From positions 1 to 15,761 of the forward strand of contig JABCSP010000023.1 in the NCBI GenBank assembly GCA_018238825.1: a stretch of DNA of 15,761 nucleotides. Direction: 5' to 3'. Made by a program: the position numbers and the translations under genes. This document shows positions 6,343 through 13,940 of this stretch, one piece after another. The number at the start of each line of letters is the position of its first letter. Position 1 is the first letter of the stretch. The notes under the pieces were generated by a model. That model worked only from the letters and a program-made list of their open reading frames with translations. It did no database searches and was not told the origin of the DNA. This DNA comes from Candidatus Thorarchaeota archaeon. Its GTDB lineage: Archaea > Asgardarchaeota > Thorarchaeia > Thorarchaeales > Thorarchaeaceae.

Positions 6343-6407
6343 ATATCAACAACACGGTCTTCAGCCGTGCGATCTCCCAGGCTGATCTACCTCGGCATTG
6401 CTGATAT
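6343..6407 (-). other. Inverted repeat closing the truncated tRNA-Phe copy
   Basis: On the minus strand ATATCAGCAA (6398-6407) and TTGTTGATAT (6343-6352) would pair over 10 bp with one G-U. Between them are the tRNA-Phe acceptor 5' strand, D arm and anticodon arm. The missing 3' half is thus replaced by a new closing stem, giving a possible stable three-way RNA. The four inner bases on the 3' side belong to the tRNA copy itself. Confidence 0.5.
6349..6398 (-). pseudogene. Truncated tRNA-Phe copy (5' part, positions 1-47); direct repeat copy 2
   Basis: Identical to the first 47 bases of the intact tRNA-Phe plus two upstream bases. It ends in the variable loop and lacks T arm, intron and acceptor 3' strand. 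The anticodon arm is complete. It keeps a TATA box at 6430-6436, so it may be transcribed. It could be the old 5' end of the tRNA gene displaced by an insertion, or an expressed tRNA-half-like RNA. Confidence 0.85.
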
Positions 6408-6429
6408 TTTGGTATCCACTGTTTTTGCG

Positions 6430-6436
6430 ATATAAA
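6430..6436 (-). promoter_or_regulatory. TATA box before the truncated tRNA-Phe copy
   Basis: Minus-strand TTTATAT lies 33 bp before the tRNA first base. The flanking sequence differs from the promoter of the intact gene. Confidence 0.6.
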
Positions 6437-6454
6437 GATAGCGCCAGTGACTAT

Positions 6455-6973
6455 CTATTTGATCTTGTAGTTCATGTAACTTGCAAGAACTGCAGTTGCA
6501 ATAGCTGCAGAATTCACAGCAAGGGGATAGATGAAAAGTGGGTCGAGAAATGCAACATTAGCAAGGAATGAAGGTAGGCTCCCTGCATCAGCTATTCCAA
6601 AGGGTATGAAATAGAACAAGAAGAATACACAAGTCAGGAGAGCTACGCCAACAAAAGCAGGCATGTCGGTCGAAGAACGAGCAAAGGCTGATAACCTTGC
6701 TATCCAGTTCGTTTGAGCCTTCTGACGCCTTCTCTTCTTTCTCTTTGAAACAATGTGGGCCCAGCGGTACATTGCCTCTGCAATGAGAACATAAGCGCCT
6801 CCTAAGACCGCCATAGCTCCTAGTGAAACTAGAAGCTGAATCTCTGCGCTCAGAATACTAACGTACACCTGAGCGTGCCAGAGGATTGGAATCTGCACTA
6901 GACCTGCGATTCCTAAGAACATCATTATCAAACCGGGCTTACTGCCACGTCTCCACCATACTGCTAGGCTCAT
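6455..6973 (-). CDS. Four-helix membrane protein of unknown function
   Basis: A 172-residue protein with hydrophobic helices near 12-33, 42-66, 104-126 and 146-167, and a very basic cytosolic loop (SKRKKRRRQK, about 76-85) between helices 2 and 3. No family recognised. I chose ATG 6973 because GGTGAG lies four bases upstream; a TTG at 7009 would add 12 residues but has no site. The small hairpin CGGAC-AACG-GTCCG at 7003-7016 would then fall in its leader. It lies 81 bp downstream of the methyltransferase gene on the same strand (stop 7055, start 6973) and may share its transcript. Confidence 0.7.
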   Translation of the reverse strand: MSLAVWWRRGSKPGLIMMFLGIAGLVQIPILWHAQVYVSILSAEIQLLVSLGAMAVLGGAYVLIAEAMYRWAHIVSKRKKRRRQKAQTNWIARLSAFARSSTDMPAFVGVALLTCVFFLFYFIPFGIADAGSLPSFLANVAFLDPLFIYPLAVNSAAIATAVLASYMNYKIK

Positions 6974-7054
6974 TATTCTCACCAGACGTCTGAATGTCAG
7001 AGCGGACAACGGTCCGTACTTTAAGGTTTTGGAACACAGAACAACAGTATTTAG

Positions 7055-7636
7055 CTAAATTTTGACAGCTTGTATCTCAAACCAATCATTGTTATCTTCA
7101 TGAAACCGTATCTTGAATCCTGTACCTAAAAGCAACTCAGTCATCCGCTCCAGAGTCTGCTCCTGTCCTCCTCTCGTCCCAAATCCGATCTGTGAAATTG
7201 TACCATCCGGAAATGTGAAGTGTCCCCAGAAGATAAGACGCTCACATGATTCTGGAATTCTACTAGCCAATATTGATAATCTACCATTCTCACCTAGGAC
7301 TCGATGTGCTTCTTTCAGCACTCTCTGTTTAATCGCCCAATCACTCATGTATCCCAGTGAGAACCAGAGAGTAACAACTTCGAATACATTTTCTTGAAAG
7401 CACAAAGCCTGACCATCACCAACAAACCAGTTTGCAGGTGGTCCATGTATCTGAGCCTCTCTTATCTCGCTCATTCTGATATCGACTGCACAGACCTTGG
7501 TTCCTCCAATCCTAGAAACCAATCCCTCGCCACCACCTCCGATATCAAGTATCCTTCCTTCAGTCTGAATTTGCTTCAGTGTAATCTTCTGAATTGAGGT
7601 TGTATAGATAGAATGATCTTCCAAAGCTGTAGTCAC
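7055..7636 (-). CDS. Class I SAM-dependent methyltransferase
   Basis: A 193-residue protein with the Rossmann methyltransferase order: motif I ILDIGGGGEG (29-38, SAM-binding glycine loop), acidic strand-2 end VCAVDIRMSE (Asp52 for the ribose), WFVGDGQALCF (motif III region), VVTLWFSLGYM (motif IV position), and the post-helix VLKEAHRVLGENGRLSILAS typical of the Methyltransf_11 group. It lacks the N-terminal or C-terminal extensions of RNA or cobalamin enzymes, so the substrate is open. The start is GTG 7636. GAAGG immediately upstream is too close for a normal RBS, so a leaderless start or a start a few codons later is possible. A TATA-like AATATAAAG lies near 7690 on this strand. Confidence 0.85.
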   Translation of the reverse strand: MTTALEDHSIYTTSIQKITLKQIQTEGRILDIGGGGEGLVSRIGGTKVCAVDIRMSEIREAQIHGPPANWFVGDGQALCFQENVFEVVTLWFSLGYMSDWAIKQRVLKEAHRVLGENGRLSILASRIPESCERLIFWGHFTFPDGTISQIGFGTRGGQEQTLERMTELLLGTGFKIRFHEDNNDWFEIQAVKI

Positions 7637-7681
7637 ACCTTCTTCATTACTTAATAGTCTAAGTCAGAGCTGCCTTTCAAA

Positions 7682-7690
7682 CTTTATATT
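7682..7690 (+). promoter_or_regulatory. TATA element for the gene at 7726
   Basis: CTTTATATT is about 40 bp before ATG 7726, giving a predicted start near 7712 and a very short leader. The near-palindromic core may also serve the divergent methyltransferase gene. Confidence 0.5.
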
Positions 7691-7725
7691 CTTTCAAAGC
7701 TATTACTATCATCAAGTGGTTGGGG

Positions 7726-8265
7726 ATGTCCGAGAATAATCCATTTGTACCTAGAGTGCAATCAGTAAGGATTGGGAAATTTCTGTTAGTCATATCCTTC
7801 TTTCTACCGTACCTTGTTCTCTTCGCTTCTGAAGATAGTTATTCTTCCGTTGACTGGATGATATACGCACCAATTTGGGTGCTCCAACAAAGACCAGGTA
7901 TACTTGCTGGGGGACCCACACCTATAGCACTAATAATGTTTCAATTTTGGATTCCTTATACTTTGATTGGATATCAAGCCTATAGATATGCCAGTGGTCG
8001 ACTTTCCAGTGATAGAAGCTATTTTCTAAGTATATTAATTCTCACAGCGTTCGCTATATTACTAGCTCTCCCAATGTCTCTGATGCCATCCGGATCTGGA
8101 GTTGACGGACTTATCTATACTCCTTACATACCAATTCCAATTGTTCCTATCTTAGCTACGCTGTCTTATCGCTTACTTAGACCAACAAGAGTTGAATCTC
8201 CTTGGACAGAAGAACCTGACAAAGTAAAGTCTGATTCTGAAGAAGAATCAGTATGGGCTGATTAA
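7726..8265 (+). CDS. Four-helix membrane protein of unknown function
   Basis: A 179-residue protein. Helices are visible around FLLVISFFLPYLVLFA, PIALIMFQFWIPYTLIGY, FLSILILTAFAILLALPM and the proline-rich IPIPIVPILATL, followed by an acidic tail (EEPDKVKSDSEEES). No family recognised. ATG 7726 follows a GGTTGGGG stretch; a TTG two codons earlier is less likely given the predicted transcription start near 7712. It is a single gene, convergent with the TPR gene 5 bp away. Confidence 0.7.
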   Translation: MSENNPFVPRVQSVRIGKFLLVISFFLPYLVLFASEDSYSSVDWMIYAPIWVLQQRPGILAGGPTPIALIMFQFWIPYTLIGYQAYRYASGRLSSDRSYFLSILILTAFAILLALPMSLMPSGSGVDGLIYTPYIPIPIVPILATLSYRLLRPTRVESPWTEEPDKVKSDSEEESVWAD

Positions 8266-8270
8266 ACATA

Positions 8271-8903
8271 CTAGTTGATGTCATCAATATTCTCAACATA
8301 TTCCTTGATATTGTCAGCAAAATCATCAAAATTGGGGATTATTTCTAAGACCTTCTGATGTAGCTCTCCAGCTTCTTTGCTTCTGCCCTCTCGATAGAGC
8401 AGAGCGATGAGATTCAACCAACCCACAAAATGTTCGGGTCGCATCTCAATTGATCTCCTGAGGATCTTTTCTGCGCCTTCAACATCACCTGCATTAGATA
8501 GAACAACACCAAGATTCACCCATGCATCAACGTTCTCTGGATTCAATTCAGTTGCTCTTCGAAATGCAATTCCAGCATCGTCCAGTCGATCGGTCACGTT
8601 GTAGATACAACCGAGATTATACCAAACATCACTATCCTCATCGTTATGCTCCAGCGAACCCTTGAAGGCTGATTCTGCCTCATCAAACTTGTTCTGAAGA
8701 AAGAGAGTTGCTCCAAGGTCACACCATGCCTGCGCATCACCGGGATCTAGGTTTATTGCCTGTCTGAATGCAGTTTCTGCCTCTGCAATATGACCTGCAT
8801 TGTAGAGATCTCCCCCAAGAGCATACCATACCTCTGCACTTCGTGTATCCTGTTCCATGTTCTCCAATTCTTCGGTCAGGTCATTGAAGATCTTTGTATC
8901 CAT
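8271..8903 (-). CDS. TPR-repeat protein (five repeats)
   Basis: A 210-residue protein made of five contiguous 34-residue tetratricopeptide repeats in exact register (23-56, 57-90, 91-124, 125-158, 159-192). Each has the W-x-x-L-G...A-x-x-x-A-x-x-x-P pattern, for example AEVWYALGGDLYNAGHIAEA. The N-terminus is a short acidic helix and the C-terminus an acidic helical cap. It is a protein-protein scaffold without enzymatic motifs. It starts at ATG 8903, six bases after the stop of the upstream GNAT gene, so the two form an operon. It may present or bind the acetyltransferase's target; that is inference from proximity only. Confidence 0.92.
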   Translation of the reverse strand: MDTKIFNDLTEELENMEQDTRSAEVWYALGGDLYNAGHIAEAETAFRQAINLDPGDAQAWCDLGATLFLQNKFDEAESAFKGSLEHNDEDSDVWYNLGCIYNVTDRLDDAGIAFRRATELNPENVDAWVNLGVVLSNAGDVEGAEKILRRSIEMRPEHFVGWLNLIALLYREGRSKEAGELHQKVLEIIPNFDDFADNIKEYVENIDDIN

Positions 8904-8909
8904 TTTGCA

Positions 8910-9500
8910 CTAGTCCTTGAATGTTGTTCTGTATTCATCCCTCAGCATACCATAGTGGAACATTCCCCAACGTTTTCCATCTTTGATATGTGATTCTCGA
9001 AAATGAGCCTCTTTCATAAACCCAAGTCGTTCAGCAAGTTTCCAGCTCTTTTCATTTGTGTCCTGTGTGATTATGATTGCTTTGTGAGCATTGAGGTCTT
9101 CAAAGAGGAACTGCAGTGCGCGAATAGATGCCTCTAGAGCGAGACCTCTTCTCTGATATCCTGTATCGATGAAATATCCGAGCTCAAATGCGGGTACTTC
9201 CCACTTGTTTGGTTCGATCCATATCTGTCCTACACACTCTTCTGTTTCTTTGAGCCATACCCCTAAGACAAGTCTTTTTCGTGCAACCCATTCTGCTTCG
9301 TGCTCTCTGATTCTAATCTCAGCCTGTTCAGCTGTCTTGACTGATTTGGCCTCATCTACATGCTCCTCGAGTTCCTTGCGATTATTGTTCCTCTCAAATA
9401 GGGCGAAGTACTTCTCACCATCTCCCTCCTCATATTTTCTAATGACTAGACGGTCCGTATCAAGGGAATGGGGAAATTCCCAGAGCAATTTGTGTTTCAT
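8910..9500 (-). CDS. RimJ/RimL-type GNAT N-acetyltransferase
   Basis: A 196-residue protein. It opens with LDTDRLVIRKYEEGDGEKYFALF, the hallmark of the RimJ/RimL (Acetyltransf_3) group. VGQIWIEPN and FELGYFIDTGYQRRGLALEA (106-125) follow, with the acetyl-CoA loop Q-R-R-G-L-A at 116-121, then NEKSWKLAERLGFMKEAHFR, the N-x-x-S-x-x-L-x-E-x-x-G-F signature. Members acetylate protein N-termini or small amines. I set the start at ATG 9500, six bases after GGAGGT, eight codons inside the longest frame. First gene of the operon with the TPR protein. Confidence 0.9.
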   Translation of the reverse strand: MKHKLLWEFPHSLDTDRLVIRKYEEGDGEKYFALFERNNNRKELEEHVDEAKSVKTAEQAEIRIREHEAEWVARKRLVLGVWLKETEECVGQIWIEPNKWEVPAFELGYFIDTGYQRRGLALEASIRALQFLFEDLNAHKAIIITQDTNEKSWKLAERLGFMKEAHFRESHIKDGKRWGMFHYGMLRDEYRTTFKD

Positions 9501-9506
9501 CAACTT

Positions 9507-9512
9507 ACCTCC
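9507..9512 (-). promoter_or_regulatory. RBS that fixes the GNAT start at 9500
   Basis: Minus-strand GGAGGT six bases before ATG 9500. It is the strongest Shine-Dalgarno in this part and excludes the longer frame starting at 9524. Confidence 0.75.
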
Positions 9513-9633
9513 GAGGAGAAACAATGAGGAATGATATCTGTATTAAGATATCCACGAAAATGTTGCATTGGATGCAAGAACAATGTGAAAATAGAGTAGA
9601 AATCAGGAATAACCTTATCCCCAGTCACGATTA

Positions 9634-11730
9634 ATGCAATTGATAGAAATGAGTATCATAGATTTTCCACTTTTGCTTGAATTTTTTCCAATCATAATAT
9701 TGGGGTCAATGATATTTTCATTTATTCTTCATCAACTAGTGATACGTTCAGCGGGATCACGGAAATGGGAAAATGCAAATCCCATGATAGGGTTTGGTAT
9801 CATCATTATTATCGCGTATGGTGGGGTTTTCTTAGTTTACATATTCACAAAGCTATTGGAATCTTACCTTGACACTGAATTAGTCGCTTTGCTCCTATAC
9901 AATGCAACCCTGATAGGTTACTTTGAGCTCGTGGTGATATTTGGGAGTGCAGCAGGAATATTGATTTCGTATTATTACTCGGATAGTGTATCCAAAGGGC
10001 TCCTGATCCTGGTTGTTATCCTGAATCTTGGAATAATACCTATACTTTTCCACAGTTCGATTTTGGTTCTCGATATTGCATTGGAGGGAGTGAGTAGTTC
10101 CAGTCTCTACTTCTTTGTAATTCCTGTATTGATGTGGCTTATGGAAAAATATCTCCAACCAGAATACCCAGCTGATAACGAAGAAAAGGATGTTGCCGTT
10201 GGAAAATTACATATCTATATCGACAACTGCATTCAAATTTTGAAGGAACGAATTTCGAAAGAGAATGATGGAAATGCAAAAGATATTCTTGATGATCTTC
10301 TGAGGGTTGATGGCTCAATTGGTGATCGTATCCGCTCTGTTGAAAATGGTCAACGTAGGGTTCCTGCTCCTGAAGAATTGGTAGATATTTATACATCAGA
10401 GAATTCAGATGAATACTCAGAGTCTGAAAAACAAAATCTAACCGAAAAATATTACATGAGACCGGATGGGCAATGGACAATCAATACTGAACAGTTTGCG
10501 AAAAAGGTCAAAATCAATAGAATGGCCTTTGGAATAATCCTCACAATTTTATCAGCTGTATTGCTCTCAGGTATTCTAAGCGAGAATACGGATTATTACC
10601 TGTGGTTTTCGTTCATCAATATTGCAATAATTATAGCTTCAGTCCCAATGGCAATCTTTGATAGGTTATTCATTGGCAAACGTCAAGATTCAAGAATAGT
10701 TGTTGCAGAGATATTGGAAATCCTGATAGAAAAAGATGAATATCCTGATTATATTCCATCTTTTGAAACAGAAGACGAACGGGTGTTTGTTTCTAAAACA
10801 AGCTTATTTGTGGAAACTGAAGAAGCAGAAAAAAGAATCGTGAATCCAGACCGGTTTTCAGAAGATAGCGAACTGAGAGAGTTTCTGGACAGAGTTGAAC
10901 AGAATGATTATGATATCTACAGAAGAAGAGAATCTAAGCTAGGTCGGAATCTAACAACAAGTGGCCTCATATGCATTTTTTCGGGAGAAATTATGTTCCT
11001 CACGATTTTTCTTGACTTTTTTGCTATTTTGGGATGGATACTACTTCCAGTATTTATTGTTTCATTTCCTCTTAGTATCGTATATGGAAAGAAATGGATT
11101 ACTGAATGGTATGAACCTAGATTCAAAGGTGTTGACAGACACCGACTTGCAATTGGAATTTCATATTTGGATGCCCATGGAGCAGGAATTGAGGATATAG
11201 GATATTGTTTGGATTCGAAAGCACCAATGCAATATGATTTTCATGGGGATCATCCAACCTACAGTACACGGACAGTCATCGAAAAACTAGGCATTTACAG
11301 TCCTGAGATCCATATTAGGGCTCTCAATGTGTATCTTAGGCCGTTCAAATATGGAGTTTATGTTGCTCCTATTTCTGTCTTTATCCTCATGACCGTTTGG
11401 GCGATTATACCCGAAATTCTTTGGTTGGTAGGTTCTTTTGCTGGTCTCCTTATTGTTGTAATGATTGTAGATTATATTCATTCCAAACGAAAGCTGGCAA
11501 AATTAGAAACAGGAAACTATGAAGTATCTGCTGAAACACCAAGGACTGTGAACGATATTCTTATTCTCCTGCATTCAGAATTACGATTTCCGATAAGACT
11601 GATGATGTCGCGGTTTCACGATGAACTCTTCTACACAGGAAAATCTTACGAAACTTCAACGGGTCATACGCTTCATGAAGCAGTATTTCTCCCATCATCT
11701 GAGTACGGGACAAATCGAGTATCAATATAG
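9634..11730 (+). CDS. Large multi-domain membrane protein of unknown function
   Basis: A 698-residue protein with about eleven hydrophobic helices in four groups: five in 14-170, two near 297-343, two near 443-484 and two near 574-615. Soluble, acidic segments lie between them (172-290, 350-440, 490-570) and a charged tail runs 617-698. Both insert segments carry polar, aromatic-rich patches (KYYMRPDGQWTINTEQF; YDFHGDHPTYSTRTVIEKLG). The repeated layout of paired helices and charged loops resembles the membrane scaffold of archaeal pilus-assembly proteins only in outline; I see no conserved family motif and do not assign one. ATG 9634 has no strong RBS; an in-frame ATG at 9649 is an alternative start. 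The gene is single. Confidence 0.75.
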   Translation: MQLIEMSIIDFPLLLEFFPIIILGSMIFSFILHQLVIRSAGSRKWENANPMIGFGIIIIIAYGGVFLVYIFTKLLESYLDTELVALLLYNATLIGYFELVVIFGSAAGILISYYYSDSVSKGLLILVVILNLGIIPILFHSSILVLDIALEGVSSSSLYFFVIPVLMWLMEKYLQPEYPADNEEKDVAVGKLHIYIDNCIQILKERISKENDGNAKDILDDLLRVDGSIGDRIRSVENGQRRVPAPEELVDIYTSENSDEYSESEKQNLTEKYYMRPDGQWTINTEQFAKKVKINRMAFGIILTILSAVLLSGILSENTDYYLWFSFINIAIIIASVPMAIFDRLFIGKRQDSRIVVAEILEILIEKDEYPDYIPSFETEDERVFVSKTSLFVETEEAEKRIVNPDRFSEDSELREFLDRVEQNDYDIYRRRESKLGRNLTTSGLICIFSGEIMFLTIFLDFFAILGWILLPVFIVSFPLSIVYGKKWITEWYEPRFKGVDRHRLAIGISYLDAHGAGIEDIGYCLDSKAPMQYDFHGDHPTYSTRTVIEKLGIYSPEIHIRALNVYLRPFKYGVYVAPISVFILMTVWAIIPEILWLVGSFAGLLIVVMIVDYIHSKRKLAKLETGNYEVSAETPRTVNDILILLHSELRFPIRLMMSRFHDELFYTGKSYETSTGHTLHEAVFLPSSEYGTNRVSI

Positions 11731-11795
11731 TTCAGGAACATTAATCATTAGATTTGAATTGTGCAGCCTCTTAGCTTAGAGTGGGAGAATAAATT

Positions 11796-12701
11796 ATGGA
11801 CCCAATTATCATAGAATACGAAACTGAGGATGGTACAATTGGAATTCAGGAATTCCCTGCAGATTCCACCGAAATTCGCCTGTTTCTTAGAGATGCAAAG
11901 GCTATCAATCTTTCAGCATTGGAAATGTGCACCAAATTAGAATCATTCACCTGCAACCACAGCCAAGCAACCAACATTGACCTTTCTCCACTATCACATT
12001 GTACAAGTCTCAAGCGAGTCTATATGGAAAATAACCAGTTCAAAACCATCAATCTGGAGCCCTTAGCAACATGTGTCAATCTGCGGTTTCTACACATTGT
12101 AGAAAAGCATCTAGATGTCATTGATATTAAACCATTATCCAAGTGTCCTAAACTGGATAGCATTATATTTTGCATGAACCAAATAACCGAGATTGATATC
12201 AGACCTCTAAATCATTGCAGAGAGTTGAGAATATTCTCTATTATTGCAGACCAACTACTCGATATCGATCTCACACCACTCTCAGAATGTTCCAACCTAG
12301 TACGTGTTGCTATTAGTGGTGAGGAGATATCTTCTGTAGATTTGGAGTTCTTGAAAGGGTTATCCAATTTGGAGGAGCTTGCTATAATCTATGCAAGTAT
12401 CTCCGAAATTGACCTTAATCCTCTTCGTGGTTGTAAAGACCTTCAGTTACTTTGGATTCAGGGCACTAGGATTCGTGAGATTGATCTGAAATCCTTAGAG
12501 AATTGTGTGAATCTTCAGAGAATCTGGCTCGACGAAAATTCACTGGAAGATGTTGATATCTCGTCACTCTTTATTTGCTCTAATCTGCAGCAAATTGAGC
12601 TGGATGAGGATACCGTTCCAAAGGCTCAGAATCATCTTGGAGACCTGACAGTTCGCTCTGCAGGAATAGCGGAGATTTTCAACAGAATAGAATGGATATA
12701 G
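11796..12701 (+). CDS. Leucine-rich-repeat protein, ten 24-residue repeats
   Basis: A 301-residue protein. From residue 37 to 276 it is ten repeats of exactly 24 residues (starting at 37, 61, 85, 109, 133, 157, 181, 205, 229, 253), each following I-D-L-x-P-L-x-x-C-x-x-L-x-x-h-x-h-x-x-N-x-h-x-x. A conserved Cys sits at position 9 of nearly every repeat, which would stack as a cysteine ladder on the solenoid. The repeat at 181 has Gly in place of Cys. No signal peptide or membrane helix is seen, so it is probably cytosolic and protein-binding. The start ATG 11796 has GGGAG eight bases upstream. LRR proteins with this I-D-L-x-P-L unit are, as far as I recall, common in Asgard genomes. Partner unknown. 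Confidence 0.92.
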   Translation: MDPIIIEYETEDGTIGIQEFPADSTEIRLFLRDAKAINLSALEMCTKLESFTCNHSQATNIDLSPLSHCTSLKRVYMENNQFKTINLEPLATCVNLRFLHIVEKHLDVIDIKPLSKCPKLDSIIFCMNQITEIDIRPLNHCRELRIFSIIADQLLDIDLTPLSECSNLVRVAISGEEISSVDLEFLKGLSNLEELAIIYASISEIDLNPLRGCKDLQLLWIQGTRIREIDLKSLENCVNLQRIWLDENSLEDVDISSLFICSNLQQIELDEDTVPKAQNHLGDLTVRSAGIAEIFNRIEWI

Positions 12702-12761
12702 CTTGATTCACTCCACAATTCTCTTCTACGTGATTATAAGAGTCAGACAACACAAGAAGAC

Positions 12762-13655
12762 ATGAAGCCCCTGCTGATAGTCTCCCGAGATGGGAAACAA
12801 TCAGAATATCGTAGGAAAAAGCTCGATGGTTTAGAGAAAGAAATTCACAGACTCTATTATGATGACAGATTGACTCAACGTATGATTGCGAAACGTTTCA
12901 GTGTTGGTGGAGCCACTTTAAGCCGATTCTTCCAGCAGCAAGGGTGGACATCTCGCTTTAAAAGACGTGGTCTTCCAAAAAGAAAGTTCGAAAGTGATGA
13001 TGAGCGGCGTGAAGCAAGCATTGAACGTAGACGGGAAACACAAAGAAGACTCCGAGAACTTAGGATATCGATTTTTGGGACTAAATGTGATATTTGTGAG
13101 ATTGAAACGAAAGGGGAGAAACGTAAACTAGCAATTCACAGAAAAGATGGATCTGAACATCACAAAGAGGCTTTATGGAGAAAGGGATTTCTGTGTGATT
13201 TGAACAAGGATGAATGGGCTCCACTCTGCATACCGTGTCATAGGGGTACACACTGGCTAATGGAATGGGTAAACAAAGATTATGATTACATCAAATCTCG
13301 GAGAGAACAGGCATCTGGGGTGAGCAAAGAAAGTTTCAAACCACTAACACGAGAGGATTATGATAAACCAATTACAGGTGTTTATCCTAGGGAGAGTGCC
13401 AAGGAAGTGCGCAAGTCACTTTTTGGAGAAAGCTGTCATTTCTGTGGTGAAATCGAGGAGGGAAAGAAGATGGTAATTCATAGGAAAGACGGTAGACCCC
13501 ACGAAAGTCGCATCCTTGCCTCCGTCAAATATCTTCGTAATCTAGATTCAAATGAATGGGTGGCACTCTGCAATAAATGTCACAGACAGGTCACATGGGC
13601 CAGAGATACATTGGGAATGAAATGGGATGATTTGCTTCTTGAGAAGCAAAAGTAA
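12762..13655 (+). CDS. HTH protein with two tandem HNH-like zinc modules
   Basis: A 297-residue protein. Residues 26-62 form a helix-turn-helix of the homeodomain-like type (IHRLYYDDRLTQRMIAKRF, then GGATLSRFFQQQGW). A basic linker (64-103) follows. Two copies of one zinc module come next: C109-x2-C112, H126-R-K-D-G, C156-x2-C159-H160; and C225-x2-C228, H240-R-K-D-G, C270-x2-C273-H274. The H-to-C spacing is 30 in both. This matches the Cys-rich HNH nuclease fold, where the first His of the 'HH' strand is catalytic; the second His is Arg here. It could be a DNA nuclease of homing type or a catalytically altered DNA-binding protein. A TATA-like GATTATAAG about 28 bp upstream suggests a leaderless transcript. 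It ends 7 bp from the convergent two-intron tRNA-Ala. Confidence 0.8.
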   Translation: MKPLLIVSRDGKQSEYRRKKLDGLEKEIHRLYYDDRLTQRMIAKRFSVGGATLSRFFQQQGWTSRFKRRGLPKRKFESDDERREASIERRRETQRRLRELRISIFGTKCDICEIETKGEKRKLAIHRKDGSEHHKEALWRKGFLCDLNKDEWAPLCIPCHRGTHWLMEWVNKDYDYIKSRREQASGVSKESFKPLTREDYDKPITGVYPRESAKEVRKSLFGESCHFCGEIEEGKKMVIHRKDGRPHESRILASVKYLRNLDSNEWVALCNKCHRQVTWARDTLGMKWDDLLLEKQK

Positions 13656-13685
13656 GAAATAGTGGTGGACCGGGCGAGATTCGAA

Positions 13686-13717
13686 TTCGTGCCCCGTATC
13701 TTAGAATTATACGGAGT
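13686..13717 (-). other. tRNA-Ala intron 2 (32 nt, T arm, position 53/54)
   Basis: Perfect BHB: central helix CGTG/CACG, bulges AGA and AAT cut after the second base. The inner 8-bp helix is CTCCGTAT with ATACGGGG (one G-U). Removal joins GTGAG to TTCGAAT. Confidence 0.85.
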
Positions 13718-13733
13718 CTCACGACCTCTTCCA

Positions 13734-13762
13734 GTTTGGTGGGTTCGCCAAAGCGAATCCTT
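13734..13762 (-). other. tRNA-Ala intron 1 (29 nt, canonical 37/38)
   Basis: Perfect BHB: central helix TTGG/CCAA, bulges CAA and ACT cut after the second base. The inner hairpin is TTCGC-TTTG-GCGAA. Confidence 0.85.
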
Positions 13763-13940
13763 TGCCAAGGAAGCGATCTACCGGGCTGATCTACCGGCCC
13801 ACAGTTATGCACATGTTGTGCGAGTCGCTATGCTGGAAGGTTCGGTTAAAAGAATTGTGGAGTTGTCAACAATCATTAGTGTAGGGCGGCTGCGAAAATT
13901 AGCTGACTGACGATTATGATTTATGCTAACAATCAAACAG

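Larger units (their letters stand above)
13663..13800 (-). tRNA. tRNA-Ala(GGC) interrupted by two introns
   Basis: Acceptor GGGCCGG/CCGGTCC contains the G3-U70 pair that specifies alanine; A73 and CCA are encoded. D arm GATC/GATC has loop AGCCCGGTA. Anticodon arm CTTCC/GGAAG has spliced loop TTGGCAT (anticodon GGC). Variable loop AGGTC, T arm GTGAG/CTCGC with loop TTCGAAT. Introns lie at 13734-13762 (37/38) and 13686-13717 (53/54, between T-stem 5' strand and T loop). Its 3' exon, 23 nt from T54 to A76, is repeated on the opposite strand at 13941, and in variant form at 15112 and 15503. The HTH/HNH-like gene converges on its 3' end. Confidence 0.92.

Noticed and set aside
5199..6348. Insertion sequence between the tRNA-Phe repeats
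   Set aside because: The only gene is a membrane protein without transposase or recombinase motifs, and no terminal inverted repeats match across the segment.
5335..11730. Homology between the tails of the 335- and 698-residue membrane proteins (S-E-L-x-x-P in both)
   Set aside because: Only a few residues match and the surrounding helices do not align, so chance cannot be excluded.
13662..13910. 82-residue plus-strand open frame over tRNA-Ala
   Set aside because: It is antisense to the tRNA and its introns; its codons follow tRNA sequence and no RBS is present.
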